A DNA stretch of 64,000 nt from positions 1-64,000 of the forward strand of contig JAMKCH010019712.1 of the NCBI GenBank assembly GCA_023653785.1, read 5' to 3'. The stretch comes from Ophioderma brevispina. Its lineage: Eukaryota > Echinodermata > Ophiuroidea > Amphilepidida > Ophiodermatidae. Below the pieces are notes generated by a model that ran no database searches, was not told the DNA's origin, and saw only the letters and a program-made list of their open reading frames with translations. Below are positions 32,617-45,456 of this stretch, piece after piece. How positions within the stretch are numbered: position 1 is the first letter of the stretch; the number at the start of each line of letters is the position of its first letter. The position numbers and the translations under genes are program-made.

Positions 32617-34905
32617 ATAGGGAGGGGTGACAAATTCCAGTTTCCAGGTGGAAAATTCCAGTTTTTAATTAAAGAGGTATTAAAGAGGAGAGAGTTTATA
32701 AATTGTGTTAAAATGCTGTGGTGGTTCATTTCGTTTGTTGCAGTACATTTCGGCATTACTTCATGACCCTACCTTGAATAGAGATTAAAGGGCGCCCGCT
32801 GAACTATTAGCATTTTCTAAGCGAAACGTACATGGCGCCCACTTTAGGTCTCGATTTCGGTAAGCCCTGTAACTTCACCCAGTGGGTGCATTTCTTTCAA
32901 AATTTGCTCAAAATTAATAAATTAAAATATTGGCAATCAATTATCAAATGATATTGAACCACTGAGAATCGTTCTAATTGATTATAACGTGTTGACGTGT
33001 TTTTTTTGTTCAGTTTGTAGAAAAAATCTTTACAAATATCAAAAGGATGTAGATACCATTAAGAGGTAAGTATTTTCTACTGCTTCGGTGCCCGCTACAA
33101 GGCGATTTTATTGTGTTGAATAATTCACCCCGACATCGCATTGACATGAGAGCCTGACAGGACAAAGACTATTTTCTTACAACGTTGTCAACCTTATTGT
33201 TTTATTTATTTGGCCTCAAGACCAATGTTTTTCTCATCTAAACGTTCTTCGGTGATTTAATTTCACTATGAAAGCATAGTGCATCCGTTTTGATTTTTTT
33301 ATCTTTCGCTCTCTCATTCTCTCCCTGCCTTTCTGTTTGCCGTGCCTTTTCCACACGCCTCTTGACTCTCTCTCTCTCTCTCTGTGAATTGAATTGAAAG
33401 TCGTTATATAATTAATAATTATAATTAATACAATTATAAATTTAATATAATTGTGTCAATCATGCTTATTTCTGTGCAATGCGATTACGATCTTTGATCT
33501 CTAATATCTAAAATAATTGAAACATATAAGTAAACACATTAAATTGCGATGATCTGTTATAGTGTACTATGCCAACTAACATTAAACCACATAGCCTCAG
33601 CACACCTTATAGATTTTCGCTGGTCACAAGGGCCCAGATAAACAAAAAACATTCCTGGGAAGCATGCGGGGACGCAGCTCTAAAAGGCCGCAGAAACCTA
33701 ATCAACCTACAATGTACCAGCTCCTCCATAACCCTTGGATGATGGATCGAGGGGACAAGTACCGCCAATTACACTAAAAAATAATGTACTGTATGTACTC
33801 AATAAAATTAAGTGTAACAGGGTTGCATTTCATTTTATTGATTAATTTCAATGAGCAATATTTTAAGGTTACTCATGTATTTTAATTGCGATAGCTCAAA
33901 ATGTATGAATCGGTACAAATCATAATAATTTTTCTGCATTGTACTCAAAATCACACTACTGTACTTTACTGCGCTTATTTTGAAAGTACACAAAGAAATT
34001 ATCAAGTTAGTCCAATTATTAATCAAGTTTCTGGAACTCAATGTTGTAGTTATGTGGGGAAATAGGGAAAAGAAAAGAGGGAAAACGAGGGAAAATGTTT
34101 GAGGTACTATGTGCCTTTTTTTACATTGTATTATCATATATTAATTTATATACATTATCTTTCTTTCAAAATAATAAAGTGCGAATTAAAATGAGCAAAT
34201 ACCATTCAAAACATGAAGGACTACTATATACTTTATATTTTCACTTCAAAAATTTAAAGTGCAAATACGCCACTAAATTACGTGTTTGTGCTCTGTTTGG
34301 TTTTACAAATTGTCTTGTTTTTATAACTTTTATTAACTTAACTGATTTTAGTCTGGTTTAGTTAAACGTATCAACCATTACAACAATCAATTACGATTCA
34401 TCTAGTGTAAAATGAGTAATTGTTACTATTTTTGGCACAATTTACCGTAACTTCGTATATATGTGTATGTTTGAATTGTTAAACTTTTCTCAAATTAAAT
34501 AAGTTAAGAGCATTTGGGACAATTTTATGCTCTTACTATTTACATATTTTGAGTATTGAATGAAGTATGAGTAATCATTTTGAGTCACAATTACTAAGCA
34601 CACGGATATTTTTAGTGTATGCACTCGGTCTCGAGTCCAGGCAATATATGGTATTATAAGAACCCAAGTCCAAGGCCTTGCCGACTGAGCTGATCAATTT
34701 CTATATATGTAGCAAAATCGCAGACTATAGATGTTTTCATGTTTAGAAAACCTTCTGTACAAACATTTTAACTTTTGGGTTTTTATTTCAGTGCATTATC
34801 AATGTTAAAATATGATTTATGAATATAAATATGTGTTAATATTCTAGGAAAGGAGGCCGGTGTGGCATGAGATAATTCCTCTGGACTCATAGTGCACCTA
34901 CAACG

Positions 34906-35142
34906 GTGAGAAGAATAGGGCACTTGAATCAGTTGACTCTCAACTCACACAACATTAGTTTCACGCTTTATTCCGTGGTCGTCTATGGAGTCCGGACTAT
35001 GGCTCCGGGCGGACTATATCTCTTTTCACAACGGTATGAAGGCGGTTTCCTTTTAAACAAGACCGCACTCACAGATGGGACCATATGCGATGTGACCAAG
35101 CCAAATGGGTCATTTGTCGCTTATATTTATTTTGTGATTTAA
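34906..35142 (+). CDS. Hypothetical short frame conserved between tandem copies (copy 2)
   Basis: Sister of 24684-24893: TLNSHNISFTLYSVVVYGVR to FVAYIYFVI with no indel relative to copy 1. The start shown (MRRIGHLNQL) is specific to this copy; in copy 1 the matching ATG is internal. Unknown function. Confidence 0.3.
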   Translation: MRRIGHLNQLTLNSHNISFTLYSVVVYGVRTMAPGGLYLFSQRYEGGFLLNKTALTDGTICDVTKPNGSFVAYIYFVI

Positions 35143-37024
35143 TCCAATATAGCATTCAACTTAATACTTGTATTTCATTATTTTGAGCAACACTAAAAGG
35201 ATCGTTAACTCTAATTCTGATGGGGATCTCAGAAATGTATGCATGAAGGGCAGTTTAAAACTGATTTTTTTAATTTGTTTCCCGATGGTAGCTTTATGTC
35301 TCAGGGAATAGGCATTCCACAACAGAATGCTTAGATAGTTTATATTGGTAGTTATTGTTGGTGATGCCACAAGATACCTCACGCCATCGCTGTCCACCTG
35401 GTTTATATGAGGTATTGTAAGTCTGTTTATAAATTTAAATGGCAATTGTACAATGATGTTTGTCTGGCTAAGTCTTTCACCACTTGTTTTTCCACATCGC
35501 CAGCGTTCCCGTCATTGGAAAGCTGTACTTGACACTGTAATGAACGTGGCTATTTTGGATAAAGATAGTTCAGATAACTAAATGAATGAATAATAAATAA
35601 ATAAATAAATAAACGTTTATTTTTAAGTGTCTCATTCTTTGGTATTTGAGGCATACCGAAGAGGGCATCTTCTGCTCTTAACGTCGGTGTTATTTTTATG
35701 AGCATATCATTGTTTATAAAGGATAACTGCAGAGACCAAAACTGGGCACTTGAACACATATTCCAAAATTGGCACAGAGTTTGTAACGTTAACAACAACA
35801 GAATATTTTTGAATAACATCAATAGGTAGATATTATCCAAAAAACAACCTGAGAGTATTGCTTGTTGTTGCCATAATTTTTAAAGAGATATTTCCTAAAA
35901 AAATAGAGTGGTACCGAAATGTACTATTAAATCCTAAATTATAATTTACCTCGTATTCATACATAAAATTGACCATAGATCATTTTAACAGGATCGTATG
36001 TCTGTCTGAACAAATACGCGTCTTTTTTTCACATGAGTAAGTAATATACATCCATGAATATAGAGAGTGCTATTCTTATCCTAGTAATGGCGGTGTTTTC
36101 AGGAGTGCGAAGTGATGACAAGTTGGATGAATTTTATTGTGGAGGTTGTTGCAACTAATATGCATTCATCCACTGTTGTTGAGAATTCATGTTACAGCTC
36201 CGCGATATTTTACAAGGTAAAAAATCCACATCTGACTAACCACAATAAGTAAATTATAAACCAGAGAGTCCTATTACATGAAATCAATATCAACCAGCAC
36301 TCTCAACTACGGGACATGACCATGTTGTGTAAGTGTACATATCATGAAATCTTATTTGGTTGAAAAATGGCCTGTCTGCTGCACTGGAATACATACGGAT
36401 GATAAAAGGCATCAGGTTCGATTGAAAATTGGTAAATCAAATTATACATCTCAAATGTGCCGAGCAATCTAGGTCAACTCTACGAATACACCGATCCTTG
36501 TAAACACCTTAAGCAAACAGTTGTATCTGCAAAGAAACTGTCTGTGATATTTCCAACTTGAGTTTCACGAGCCGTGCAAATAAATAAAACAATAGAGGTC
36601 TGGGTATTATTTCGCAGGTACAACTTAAATCGTATTCATATTGTAAGAAGAAATGGCCTACTTAAACAAACCTGATTTTTGCGCTGTGATTTTATCCATA
36701 CATAAAGTGACATGACACTAGCTGACAAATAGTTTAGGATTGAATATTTTCTACCTAGCTTGTCTTTGTGTCTGTCTATCCAGACCTGCATCCAGGATAG
36801 GTATTTTTTGGGAGGAGGACTGGACTGTTGGACGTAACCCCTTACAAAATCCCATCTTTGGACCCATTTCGTGGCAAAACGTGGAAGATTTGGGGTTATG
36901 TAAGCTCCTATGTGGAAATGGACGCATGGATGCCATTTTTAAAACCTCAAAAAATTACATTTATTATCAGAGCTTTTTGTAACAAAAAATTTAATGCATA
37001 ATAAGCATTCTGATATAATATATC

Positions 37025-37185
37025 CCTAACGACCTTTAATGCATTTTTGCCACTTTTCAAAAATCACGGAGTGGGCCCCTGCATTGCCTCTAGATCTATC
37101 AAGAAAAATAACGCTACCTCCTGTTTTGCGGTGATCGCCAGGTTGGTAGTCATTTTCCGAAATGACGTTAAGGATATGGGACGTA
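37025..37185 (+). repeat. Module H, copy in duplication unit 2
   Basis: Counterpart of 28228-28400 with the same landmarks and a short deletion after the GCCCCTGCATTGCC stretch. Confidence 0.65.
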
Positions 37186-37892
37186 TAGACTGCTAAGTAA
37201 TACAAATCGTAGCTTTTGATATCGGTTTCATTTTGAGACCCACAGAACAAATATAGTGTTTTCTATATCAAATTCCGCAGTGGAAAGGTTACACTTTAAC
37301 AGTAATAATCATGTTTTGCGGAATATTCATGTACTGGATATTACACACTTATTACAACTTGATATACATATCGTTTACGGGAGAGCTGCTCAAGGCGTAC
37401 TCCACTGGCGGCGTCTTCAATTTGACAAATTGAGTATTTGTTTACACGGTGCGAATTCCTAATAAAATGGATAAGCGATGGCCAATGGATTTGCTTGTCT
37501 CAGGGGACAAATTGTAATACGGTCCATATTAGTTTTCATAAGTTTTGGTTGCTCAACTAACTATCACGATAGCATGTTAGAGCTGCTTAATATTACGCTG
37601 GTTAATAACGTTAATGCTCTTGTACTTGAAAATAATGCTAGAAACACTGACCTTACCACTTACACTTAATACGAAGCGGGAAGGAAAAGGAATCTTTAAA
37701 TTGGAAAAACAAACAACCCAATATTCCAAAAGCAGTCAAAGAGGCGACTGCTGAGAAAAGAGCAGAACTGAATACTCTATGAGCTACAGAAGGAATTTAT
37801 TTATGTTATTAAAGGGTGATCGTGTAGTATCTAGTTTCTACACCCTCATTTGAAACTCTATTTAAGTTAACCAAGGGGCCACTTGTATTCTA

Positions 37893-38818
37893 CAAGATAC
37901 AAGATTCAATATTTTATTTCCATAAAAAGCATACAGATTAGACATAATACAAAATGATATAAGAAACATTTTATGGAGGAAAAGGCTGGGAGGCCAGGGA
38001 GACCCGTAAAGTAGCCTTTCGATTACATGGATCATAATGGAATAAATTAAAAGTAGTAGAACATAAAACTACAAGACAGGACAAAGTGACGAAGGACCGT
38101 GTACAATTTTTAAAGTTAATTATGTTTAGAAATAATATTTTGCTTGAGCTTTTTGCGGAAGCATTTGACGGAAGTAGATTTTTGTAAGATCATTTCCAAG
38201 AGCACTCCGAAGAATGGGGCCCTTGGTTCGTACAGACAGGGTTAGAGAACGATTTCTTATTCTTAGTTAAATTAACATCATTAACATGTCTGTTCTTGTA
38301 GCTATGAACATCAGAACGTTTTGTGAAATATGTATTAAAGGCGATGGGCAAATCATTTACTGAATACTTGTATACACGAAAGCACCTAATTCAAATATAT
38401 AGATACCATTAACAGTTAATACATTATATTTTTGAAAAAGAGGACCAGTATGAGCTCTGGAGTGACTTTTTGGTATTGTTCGTATTGCCCATTTTTTGAA
38501 GTTTTATTAATTTTGTCTAGACAGGAAATTCCCCATATAAATATACCAAAGTTGGCAAATCATTTACTGAATACTTGTATACACGAAAGCACCTAGTTCA
38601 AATATATAGATTCATTACCAATGAATACATATCTATTTTTGTTATAAAACAGTATCAGTATGAGCTCTGTAGTGACTGTTTGATATTGTTCGTATTGCCC
38701 ATTTTGAAGTTAAGCTTCTCTAGACAGGAATTTCCCCATATCAATATACCAAAGTTAAGGTAGGGTAAAATTAAAGTGTAATATAGAGTTTAATATACTT
38801 CTGGCAAGAACATTTTAA
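37893..38818 (-). mobile_element. CR1/L2-like LINE 3' end, 5'-truncated, inserted in copy 2
   Basis: Flanked by ATTCTA on both sides (37887-37892, 38819-38824). Copy 1 has the single site CTTGTATTCTAACATG at about 29052-29067. On the minus strand it encodes the C-terminal end of ORF2 and then a 3' UTR with TTTATGGAAATAAAATATTG near the end. 5' truncation is normal for LINE insertion. Confidence 0.85.
38116..38770 (-). pseudogene. LINE ORF2 C-terminal fragment with internal 205-bp duplication
   Basis: Readable on the minus strand across frames: VYKYSVNDLPIAFNTYFTKR, DVHSYK, NDVNLTKNKKSFSNP, and the end VKCFRKKLKQNIISKHN with its stop at 38118-38116. These are typical of the end of CR1/L2-type ORF2 (HSY-TR and the FKK-LK tail). 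The segment 38351-38554 is tandemly repeated at 38557-38755. Confidence 0.8.
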
Positions 38819-38843
38819 ATTCTAACATGCCCAAGGGTATACC

Positions 38844-39563
38844 ATTCTCATGTATGACCACCCGAAATTATAAATATAAGTATTTGTATTTGAGAGAGAG
38901 AGAAAGAGACGCTGCAGTTGCGCAATATCCAATATCGGCGATTCTTCAAATACAAAAAATGATGTCAATCACTCGGGGAACTATCATACTAAATCAGGAC
39001 AAAATTACGCTATAAACAATACCTGCATGATGTCGAATACAATACTCATGTTGTTTGACACTGATCACTAAAGTATAGTTTGTGGCGATACGGATATTGA
39101 ACAACAAAGATAACTTAATTGTCAGTAAATGATTTGTTTTCCGATCGGACACCATGCTCATGTATGACCTCCACAAATTATAAGTATTTGGTATTTGTGT
39201 ATCTGATTACAAATGTACCCTAAACAAGTATTTCATTGTGATTTTGATACCTAAGCAAGTAATTTTATGAAAGCTGTGTTGGAGGCGATAAGAATGACAA
39301 CAGAGAGAGAGAGAGAGAGAGAGAGATTGCTGTTGCGCAATATCGGCGATTCGTCGAATACAGAAAATGATGTCAATCACTCGGGGAACTATCATACAAA
39401 ATCAGGACAAAATTACGCTATAAACAATATCTGCATGATGTCGTATACAATACTCATGTTGTTTGACACTGATCACTAAAGTATAGTTTGTGGCTATATG
39501 GATAGTAAACAACAAAGATAACTTAGTTGCCAGTAAATGATTTATTTGCCGATCGGACACATC
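38844..39563 (+). repeat. Local tandem duplication containing a (GA)n microsatellite
   Basis: Two units end in GCCGATCGGACAC or CCGATCGGACAC (about 39152 and 39563). Both contain GAGAGAGA, TTGCGCAATATCGGCGATTC-like, TCACTCGGGGAACTATCATA and TTGTTTGACACTGATCACTA strings. The second unit has about 110 extra bases and a longer GA run (39301-39326). Confidence 0.85.
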
Positions 39564-39739
39564 TCGGAAGAGTTTAGCAAACAACAGATATAGGTAAAAT
39601 TGACTATGTACATAAAATATTATTTTGAAATCAAAATATTTTAAGACCGAGTGATTGTAGCTGCCAATAGGCAATGTTTTTAACTTGCTAACATGCAGCT
39701 GCACCATCATGATATCAAGATATCACAGTGCTTCAATCA

Positions 39740-40819
39740 GCTTCGGAGTAGTGTTTGATATTTCAGTGGACATGCATGAACACATCTCAAGCCATCAATC
39801 AATGTGAATTATCAGCTTCAAAATTTGTGGTGCATTCGACGGTTCATTGATAAAGAGGCATTTCATTCTTTTATTCGTGCCTTGGTCACTAGTTGACCTG
39901 AAAATTGAAACGCACTCCTTTATGGCATTAGGTCACAAGAGCTTTTAGGATTACAGCCCGGAACAAGGCTGCTAAATTATTTTTGTAGTTGGACAGGACA
40001 CCCGAGTACGTGTGTGCATGTCACGACATTCATGGCTTTCTGTACAGCAACATATTAACTTCAAGCTTCTGGTTCACCTTTGCTAACTAGTGTCTTCATG
40101 ATCAATGACCAGGGTATCTCACTGCCGATCTTCATATCTACACGTCAAGAAGGCTTGGACTATGATCATTAATAGCCACAACCAGATTCAATAGACTTCG
40201 ACCATCCAAACTGAAGATTGGTGAGCGATCATTCCATCTAGCATGTCTAGCAGGACCTTAGCTGTGGAATTCTATTCCTTCAGTAATCCTATCACAATTG
40301 TAAGAGACAATATTGAGAGAAGCACACTAGTGGTGTACACGAGTCAATATTCCGGTAAAACGGGATAGTTATGGAGAGGTGATAAATTTGAAAATCTCAG
40401 TTTTCTTTAATTTTCTCTGGTCTTAAAATACGGAGGAGTCAATATTATGGAACTGGTTTCTAGTGACCCCATACATATAGAGCCTATGGAAAATGGAAAA
40501 AAACGTGACATTTTTTTTGCTTAGATTTTATTCAGTTATTAGAAAAATACTTATATTATTTTCTAAATTTCTTTATCAAAAGGATGATGAAATAATAATA
40601 CAAAAGCGATTTTATTGTGCTTAATAATTCACCTCGTCATTGCATTGTGACAGCCTGATAGGAGCTTGAGTATTTTCTTACAACGTTGTCTGCCTATTGT
40701 GTTATTCATTTCGCACCAAGAGCAATGTTTTTGTAATCCAAATGCTCTCTGATGATTCAATTTCACTATGAAAGCATGGTGCATCCGTTTTTATTCTAGT
40801 TTCTCTCACTCTCTCTCTC

Positions 40820-40861
<42 letters not shown>

Positions 40862-42100
40862 TCTCCCTGTCGTTCTGTTTGCCCTGTCTTTCCTCGGGCT
40901 CTCTTTGACTCTCTCTCTCTCTCTTGAATTGAATTGTAATTGTGTAAATTATGCTTTCTTATGTACAATGCGATTTCAATCGTTCTATTATAGTGCACTA
41001 TGCCACACTGACATTAAACCATACTGCTTCTGCACACTCACAGATGTTCCTGGGAAGCATGCGGGGACGCAGCTCTAAAATGCCGCAGAATCCTAATCAA
41101 CCTACAATAACCATCGCAACCAATAAGTACTAGCTCAGGCTCCTCAATAGCCCCTGGGTCGAGAGGACAAGTACCGTCAATTGCGTACACGGTCGCACGG
41201 ATGTTTGAGTCCATGCGATTTAATCGTACTACAAAGACTCCAAGTCCAAGGCCTTGCCGATTGAACTAATCAATTATTTGTATGTGATATAAATGTAGCA
41301 AAAATCGTTTTCATAACTTCTCAGACTATTGGTGTATTTTCAAAAATGTTGGAAAACAATGGCATGTACTGTACATACAAATTTTACTCCTTTTTTTTTA
41401 CATGTTTTAACGCTAAATTATTTTTGCCCAAGATTTTATGAAATTGCCAAAACATCACTTGCACATATTTTGGTGAAAAAAAATCAAATCGGCCATGGCG
41501 TTCTTATACTAATTAGCATAAATAAGCATTTCAAATTTGTTTTGCCCCTTAGATCGTACTGGGGTAACTTATTTTTTATTTCAGTAATGTAATTGTCCTA
41601 ATATTATGAGCCTTATTATATAGATTTTTTTTTAAATCCGTATAAGCGATTTTTATTTTTTCTCTGTCATGTGGTCTTGCTTGTGTACCTCATCAATGAC
41701 CAGTTTGGGTAAAAATTTCAATGGCAAAGTGGTTTTCAGAGGGGGTCCACACCTTATGTGCGGAAGACCTCTTGCACTTAAGTGTTAATAGACGGCATTA
41801 TTAAGTAAACGTCAAGGTCCAGCTTTTCAATCAAGACGCCTAATAAAGACTATCTGTCTGAATAGCACTTAACCAAAGAGTGATGTAAGGAGCTATTTCT
41901 GAATTCCCGGCACAACAACAACAACAACAACAAACTTCTCGTCTACGTTTCAAATTTGAAGAACAAGTTATAAAGGAAACTGCTGTTGTGTATATGTTTG
42001 GAAATAATTAAAGTCAGCTTTATAAAGAAAGACTTTCTATGTTATGTAGCATTAATATTTTTGTAAAGTTTTATGCACCAATTGCCTGTCTTTTCCTTCA
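39740..42100 (+). repeat. Decayed partial third copy of the tandem duplication
   Basis: Segments match copy 1 in order: 39760-39900 with 17925-18060, 40190-40330 with 21180-21640, 40500-40600 with 22040-22110, 40700-40990 with 22260-22520, 41000-41160 with 22610-22800, 41200-41275 with 23825-23905, and 41790-42080 with 24180-24440. It is more diverged than copies 1 and 2. It contains no Transib-like insertion (GTTGGACAGGACACC near 39985). Confidence 0.65.
40800..40925. repeat. (CT)n microsatellite
   Basis: Long CTCTCT tracts at 40806-40860 and 40908-40924. Minus-strand Arg/Glu-rich frames here are artefacts. Confidence 0.9.
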
Positions 42101-44190
42101 TATTTAACAAAGCTTTTAGCTTCTGCACAGTCTTATGGATTTCACCACGTTCGAATTTTCAGATTAGATGTTAATGGACATCATTTTGTCAAGATTTGCA
42201 GAACCTTCCTGACCTAAACCTAAATGGCTGTATTTTCCTTAATTAAAAAGTAACAATAAATAAATAAATAATGTGACATTTGTTTATGTTTGTGGTGCCC
42301 CCTGTTGTTGTAAGAGAGAAAGCCTGAAAAACTGTCAGGCAATATCCCCTATACTGGGGAAATTTGTTTTTGTATTTGGTTTGTTTGTTTGTTTGTTTGT
42401 TTTTTGCTGTAATTTTGGTTTCAAGTTAAATAATACCAAAAGGTTCTGCAAGTAAATTATGACCAGATTTTATGTGGTCTGTCATAGAAACTACTGCAAT
42501 ATTTTGCCTGTCAGAAAACAAGAGAGGGCGTCCTGAATGTCAACATGTGACATCATAGGTCACATCATCTATACTACAGGGATTATAATCTGTGCTATAC
42601 ACCACGGTTATTGCTATGTACAATCATTGTGTTGGCTATTTTATTACCTAGAATGTAGCAGGAATATCACTAGTATTTTAAGTAGAATCTAAATTCGTCT
42701 ATATCGGGATTCGGGTAATTTGTTAGGTTAATATTATTCTTAACACAATTTTTCTATTTCAATTCATTGAATGGTATTTCATGCAAAATAATGACTTACA
42801 ACATAAATGTTTGTAAGCTATTTTTCATGGCTAAAACTATGTAAATGTGCACGTTGCTACTGTTAATTAGGATTATTTCCATATTAGGATTTAACAGATC
42901 AGATATTGCTGATACACTGTTGTGAATGTATATCAACTCCAAAAGTATCCTTTTTTTAAAGTTAATGAAAAACACATTGATCTCAATTGATAGTTCTTGG
43001 TCGTGAGAAGGTGGTCTGTATTGTAGCCTATACTCTGTCCTCAAAATCAAGTGACAGGAGGAGATTTTTTGAGGATACAAATTTCTCTCAAATTGCACTT
43101 GATCGGTTGTAGACCGATCTAATACATTGGTAAGCATTCCAAATATGCAAAAAACCTGGGTTCGAAAAAAATTGAGGGCACTTCTCTCTGGAAATGTCCT
43201 CGTGTCTCTTTAAAATGTTTCAAACCTGGTACCTGAGATCCATGCATGATGCTAGATACTAGAACGATCAATTAAAAAAGATGCACACAGTGTTGAATTA
43301 AGAAGAGTCTAGAAAGTAGTGAACATTGTTCAACATTTAAAGTATAAGAAAAGAAATCTCGCATTATCTCTATATATGAGTTGCATTCAAGTCAAACAAA
43401 ATGGCAATTATTTTAAAATTGGAAGCTGCGCTACCATTAGTATGATGAGTTTGGGTCTCCCTCCCACACACACTGGTGTTGATTGCGTAGCCTGGGGAGG
43501 TTCAAATCATAGTCTGTGCATAAAGTGTCAAGTTAAGACACCTAATTAATTCGCTACCCACTTCCAAAAAGGAAATCATTCATAACAGGAAAAATACACT
43601 TTCTTAGCATACGTTTGTTTTGTCAAGATTTCGAACTAGAAGTGGTCAAAAGTTCGATTAAATCGGCTCCGCTCGCGACTCCCTCTTCTCGAAACCAAGT
43701 GTCGTGCAGTTACTAATATATCAGTGCATTGGAAAATCTTTTATAATTGCCGCGGGAAATTTTTAACCTAGAAATTGCGAATTCGATTAATAAACTTTAA
43801 AAATCGTCTGCTTTATTTTACTGTTTGAACGAAAGCCGTGGGTGTAGGACAGATGAGAATCATTTCAGGAAAGCCAACAAGTGGGTGTTTTTTTTTATTA
43901 GCGTATTTTTTTGCGCGCGCGGAGGGACTTACAAAATAATGTTCTCCCGGTGACATATATTTCTTGAAAAATATGAAATGGAGTAAATACAGTAAAGCGG
44001 CAATAAAATTATCCAGCTTGAACGGATTGATTCCGACTTAAGTGAACTTGAACGGTGGCATTCAAAACAAAACTTAAAATATGACTAAAGCCGCTGTTTT
44101 CTAAGTATTTACGTGAACGGCTCGCAGCCCGTAGCCAGGATTGATTTTAGTGGTAAGGATTTTCCCAAATGTGGATCTGAACCTAGGCGA
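42101..44190. other. Unassigned intergenic DNA with (AAAT)n and (GTTT)n microsatellites
   Basis: 42249-42270 is (AAAT)n; 42378-42402 is (GTTT)n. Short frames such as 42796-43137 (minus) and 43319-43549 have no recognisable domain. Confidence 0.45.
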
Positions 44191-44560
44191 GCGGTCAAGT
44201 TTCAAAAAGTGCTTTATTTTTCGAGTAACCCCTCCCCTCGGTACAACAAAACACAACCACTTTTATTCAAAGGCCAATTATATAGGATTTATGAAACTGA
44301 TGGTTGTGGTAAAAAATTTGGTGGCAGGGGTGTTTTGGCCAAAAAACCCTATTTTGGGGCTAAAAATAAAGAATTTTAAATTTAATTTAATTTTAAATCC
44401 AAACGCACAACATTCTGATACATAAGTACCTTTTTGTTTTAGATCTACATTTTAAACATTGCATAAAAAGGCCAGATTATATTTTTGCTGCACAAAATGC
44501 AGTAGAAGGAGTTATTTTGGGGTAGAAAGGTAAACTTTTGGCTAAAAATCAACAAAAATA
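44190..44560. repeat. Repeat E, second copy
   Basis: Counterpart of 25800-26180; shares TTTTCGAGTAACCCCTCCCC, AACACAACCAC and GATTTATGAAACTGATGGTT-type strings. The Lys/Gly-rich plus-strand frames here come from the repeat. Confidence 0.5.
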
Positions 44561-45055
44561 ATAATTTTTTTCCTTAAAAAATGGACAAATACACCACAAT
44601 TGTTTGTAGTAACATCATGATTTTTATAGATTATATTCTGTATATTGTGTGCAGTCTCCATACAGACTTTGGCAGCTATATTTAATACTAACAATTGGCT
44701 AGAATGTGTTTTTTGCCATAAAAATGCCATTTTGGTGAACAATTGAGAAAATGATAATAAATTTAAAAAAATATATTTTCTGCCAAATAACTGAAAGATT
44801 AAACACTTATTGTTACTTTTTTGGTAGCCTTATGTTGTAATTGATTCCAAAAATAAGTCTTGCTCAACAAATTGGTTGAAATGGGAATTTAGTTAAGAGC
44901 CATTGGTGCCTAAAACAGCAAAACTGAAAAAAATTGCATTTTTGGCAAACGTTTCATATCTATACAATAATTACTGTTTTTCTGCAAACAGCTACAAAAT
45001 TTACATTCAGCGGCTTTCACTTTTACAATCCTGCAAATTGTTGACAGTTACTAAT

Positions 45056-45167
45056 AGTGCCAGGGCCCGTTCCCCAAATTCTCCAACTTCGGACAATTGT
45101 CCACTCAGGCGATACAACATTGCATTAGATTTACGACTGAGTTTTTGAGAACGGGTCCCTGGGCACT
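45056..45167. mobile_element. Small inverted-repeat element (112 bp)
   Basis: Left end AGTGCCAGGGCCCGTTCCCC; right end, inverted, AGTGCCCAGGGACCCGTTCT. The arms of about 28 bp match with one gap. It is a non-coding MITE-like unit; target duplication is unclear. Confidence 0.6.
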
Positions 45168-45315
45168 TACTTTCGTGGTTTATGATTTTCTTGGACATCT
45201 GCACACACGTAGTTCGCCTATTGCAATCTGATTAGTGGGCACACCTTTTGCGGGGATGTGCTCATTATTTCCAATAAATAAGATGTCTATCCAAACAGCT
45301 ACACCGATTTCATAG

Positions 45316-45456
45316 ACGTTTCATAAAGTCCCATTGATGCAAAAGAGGTATTAAAATTGATTCCGTCCATGCGCTTTATAACGTTGTGCAGGAGTGCTTG
45401 ACGGAATGAATGGCAAATACTCAATTTTCATCATGGGACTTCTATATAAAACGTCC
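45316..45456. mobile_element. Small foldback element (about 140 bp)
   Basis: The left arm ACGTTTCATAAAGTCCCAT is mirrored on the right by ATGGGACTTCTATATAAAACGT, followed inward by GATG/CATC and TTGA/TCAA on both sides. No coding content. Family unknown. Confidence 0.5.

Larger units (their letters stand above)
29515..38900 (+). repeat. Large tandem duplication, copy 2
   Basis: Begins with block D directly after the block C flank and repeats the order of copy 1 to the ACATGCCCAAGGGTATA stretch at 38824. It lacks the Transib-like element, the (ATT)n element and the TA MITE of copy 1. It has its own SINE (30641-30992) and LINE fragment (37893-38818). Confidence 0.8.

Noticed and set aside
40702..40998. 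Arg/Glu-rich minus-strand frame
   Set aside because: It is the CT microsatellite translated; it has no conserved counterpart in copies 1 and 2.
44113..44425. Two overlapping frames with Gly/Lys-rich protein
   Set aside because: They lie in repeat E, whose other copy at 25800 does not keep the frame.
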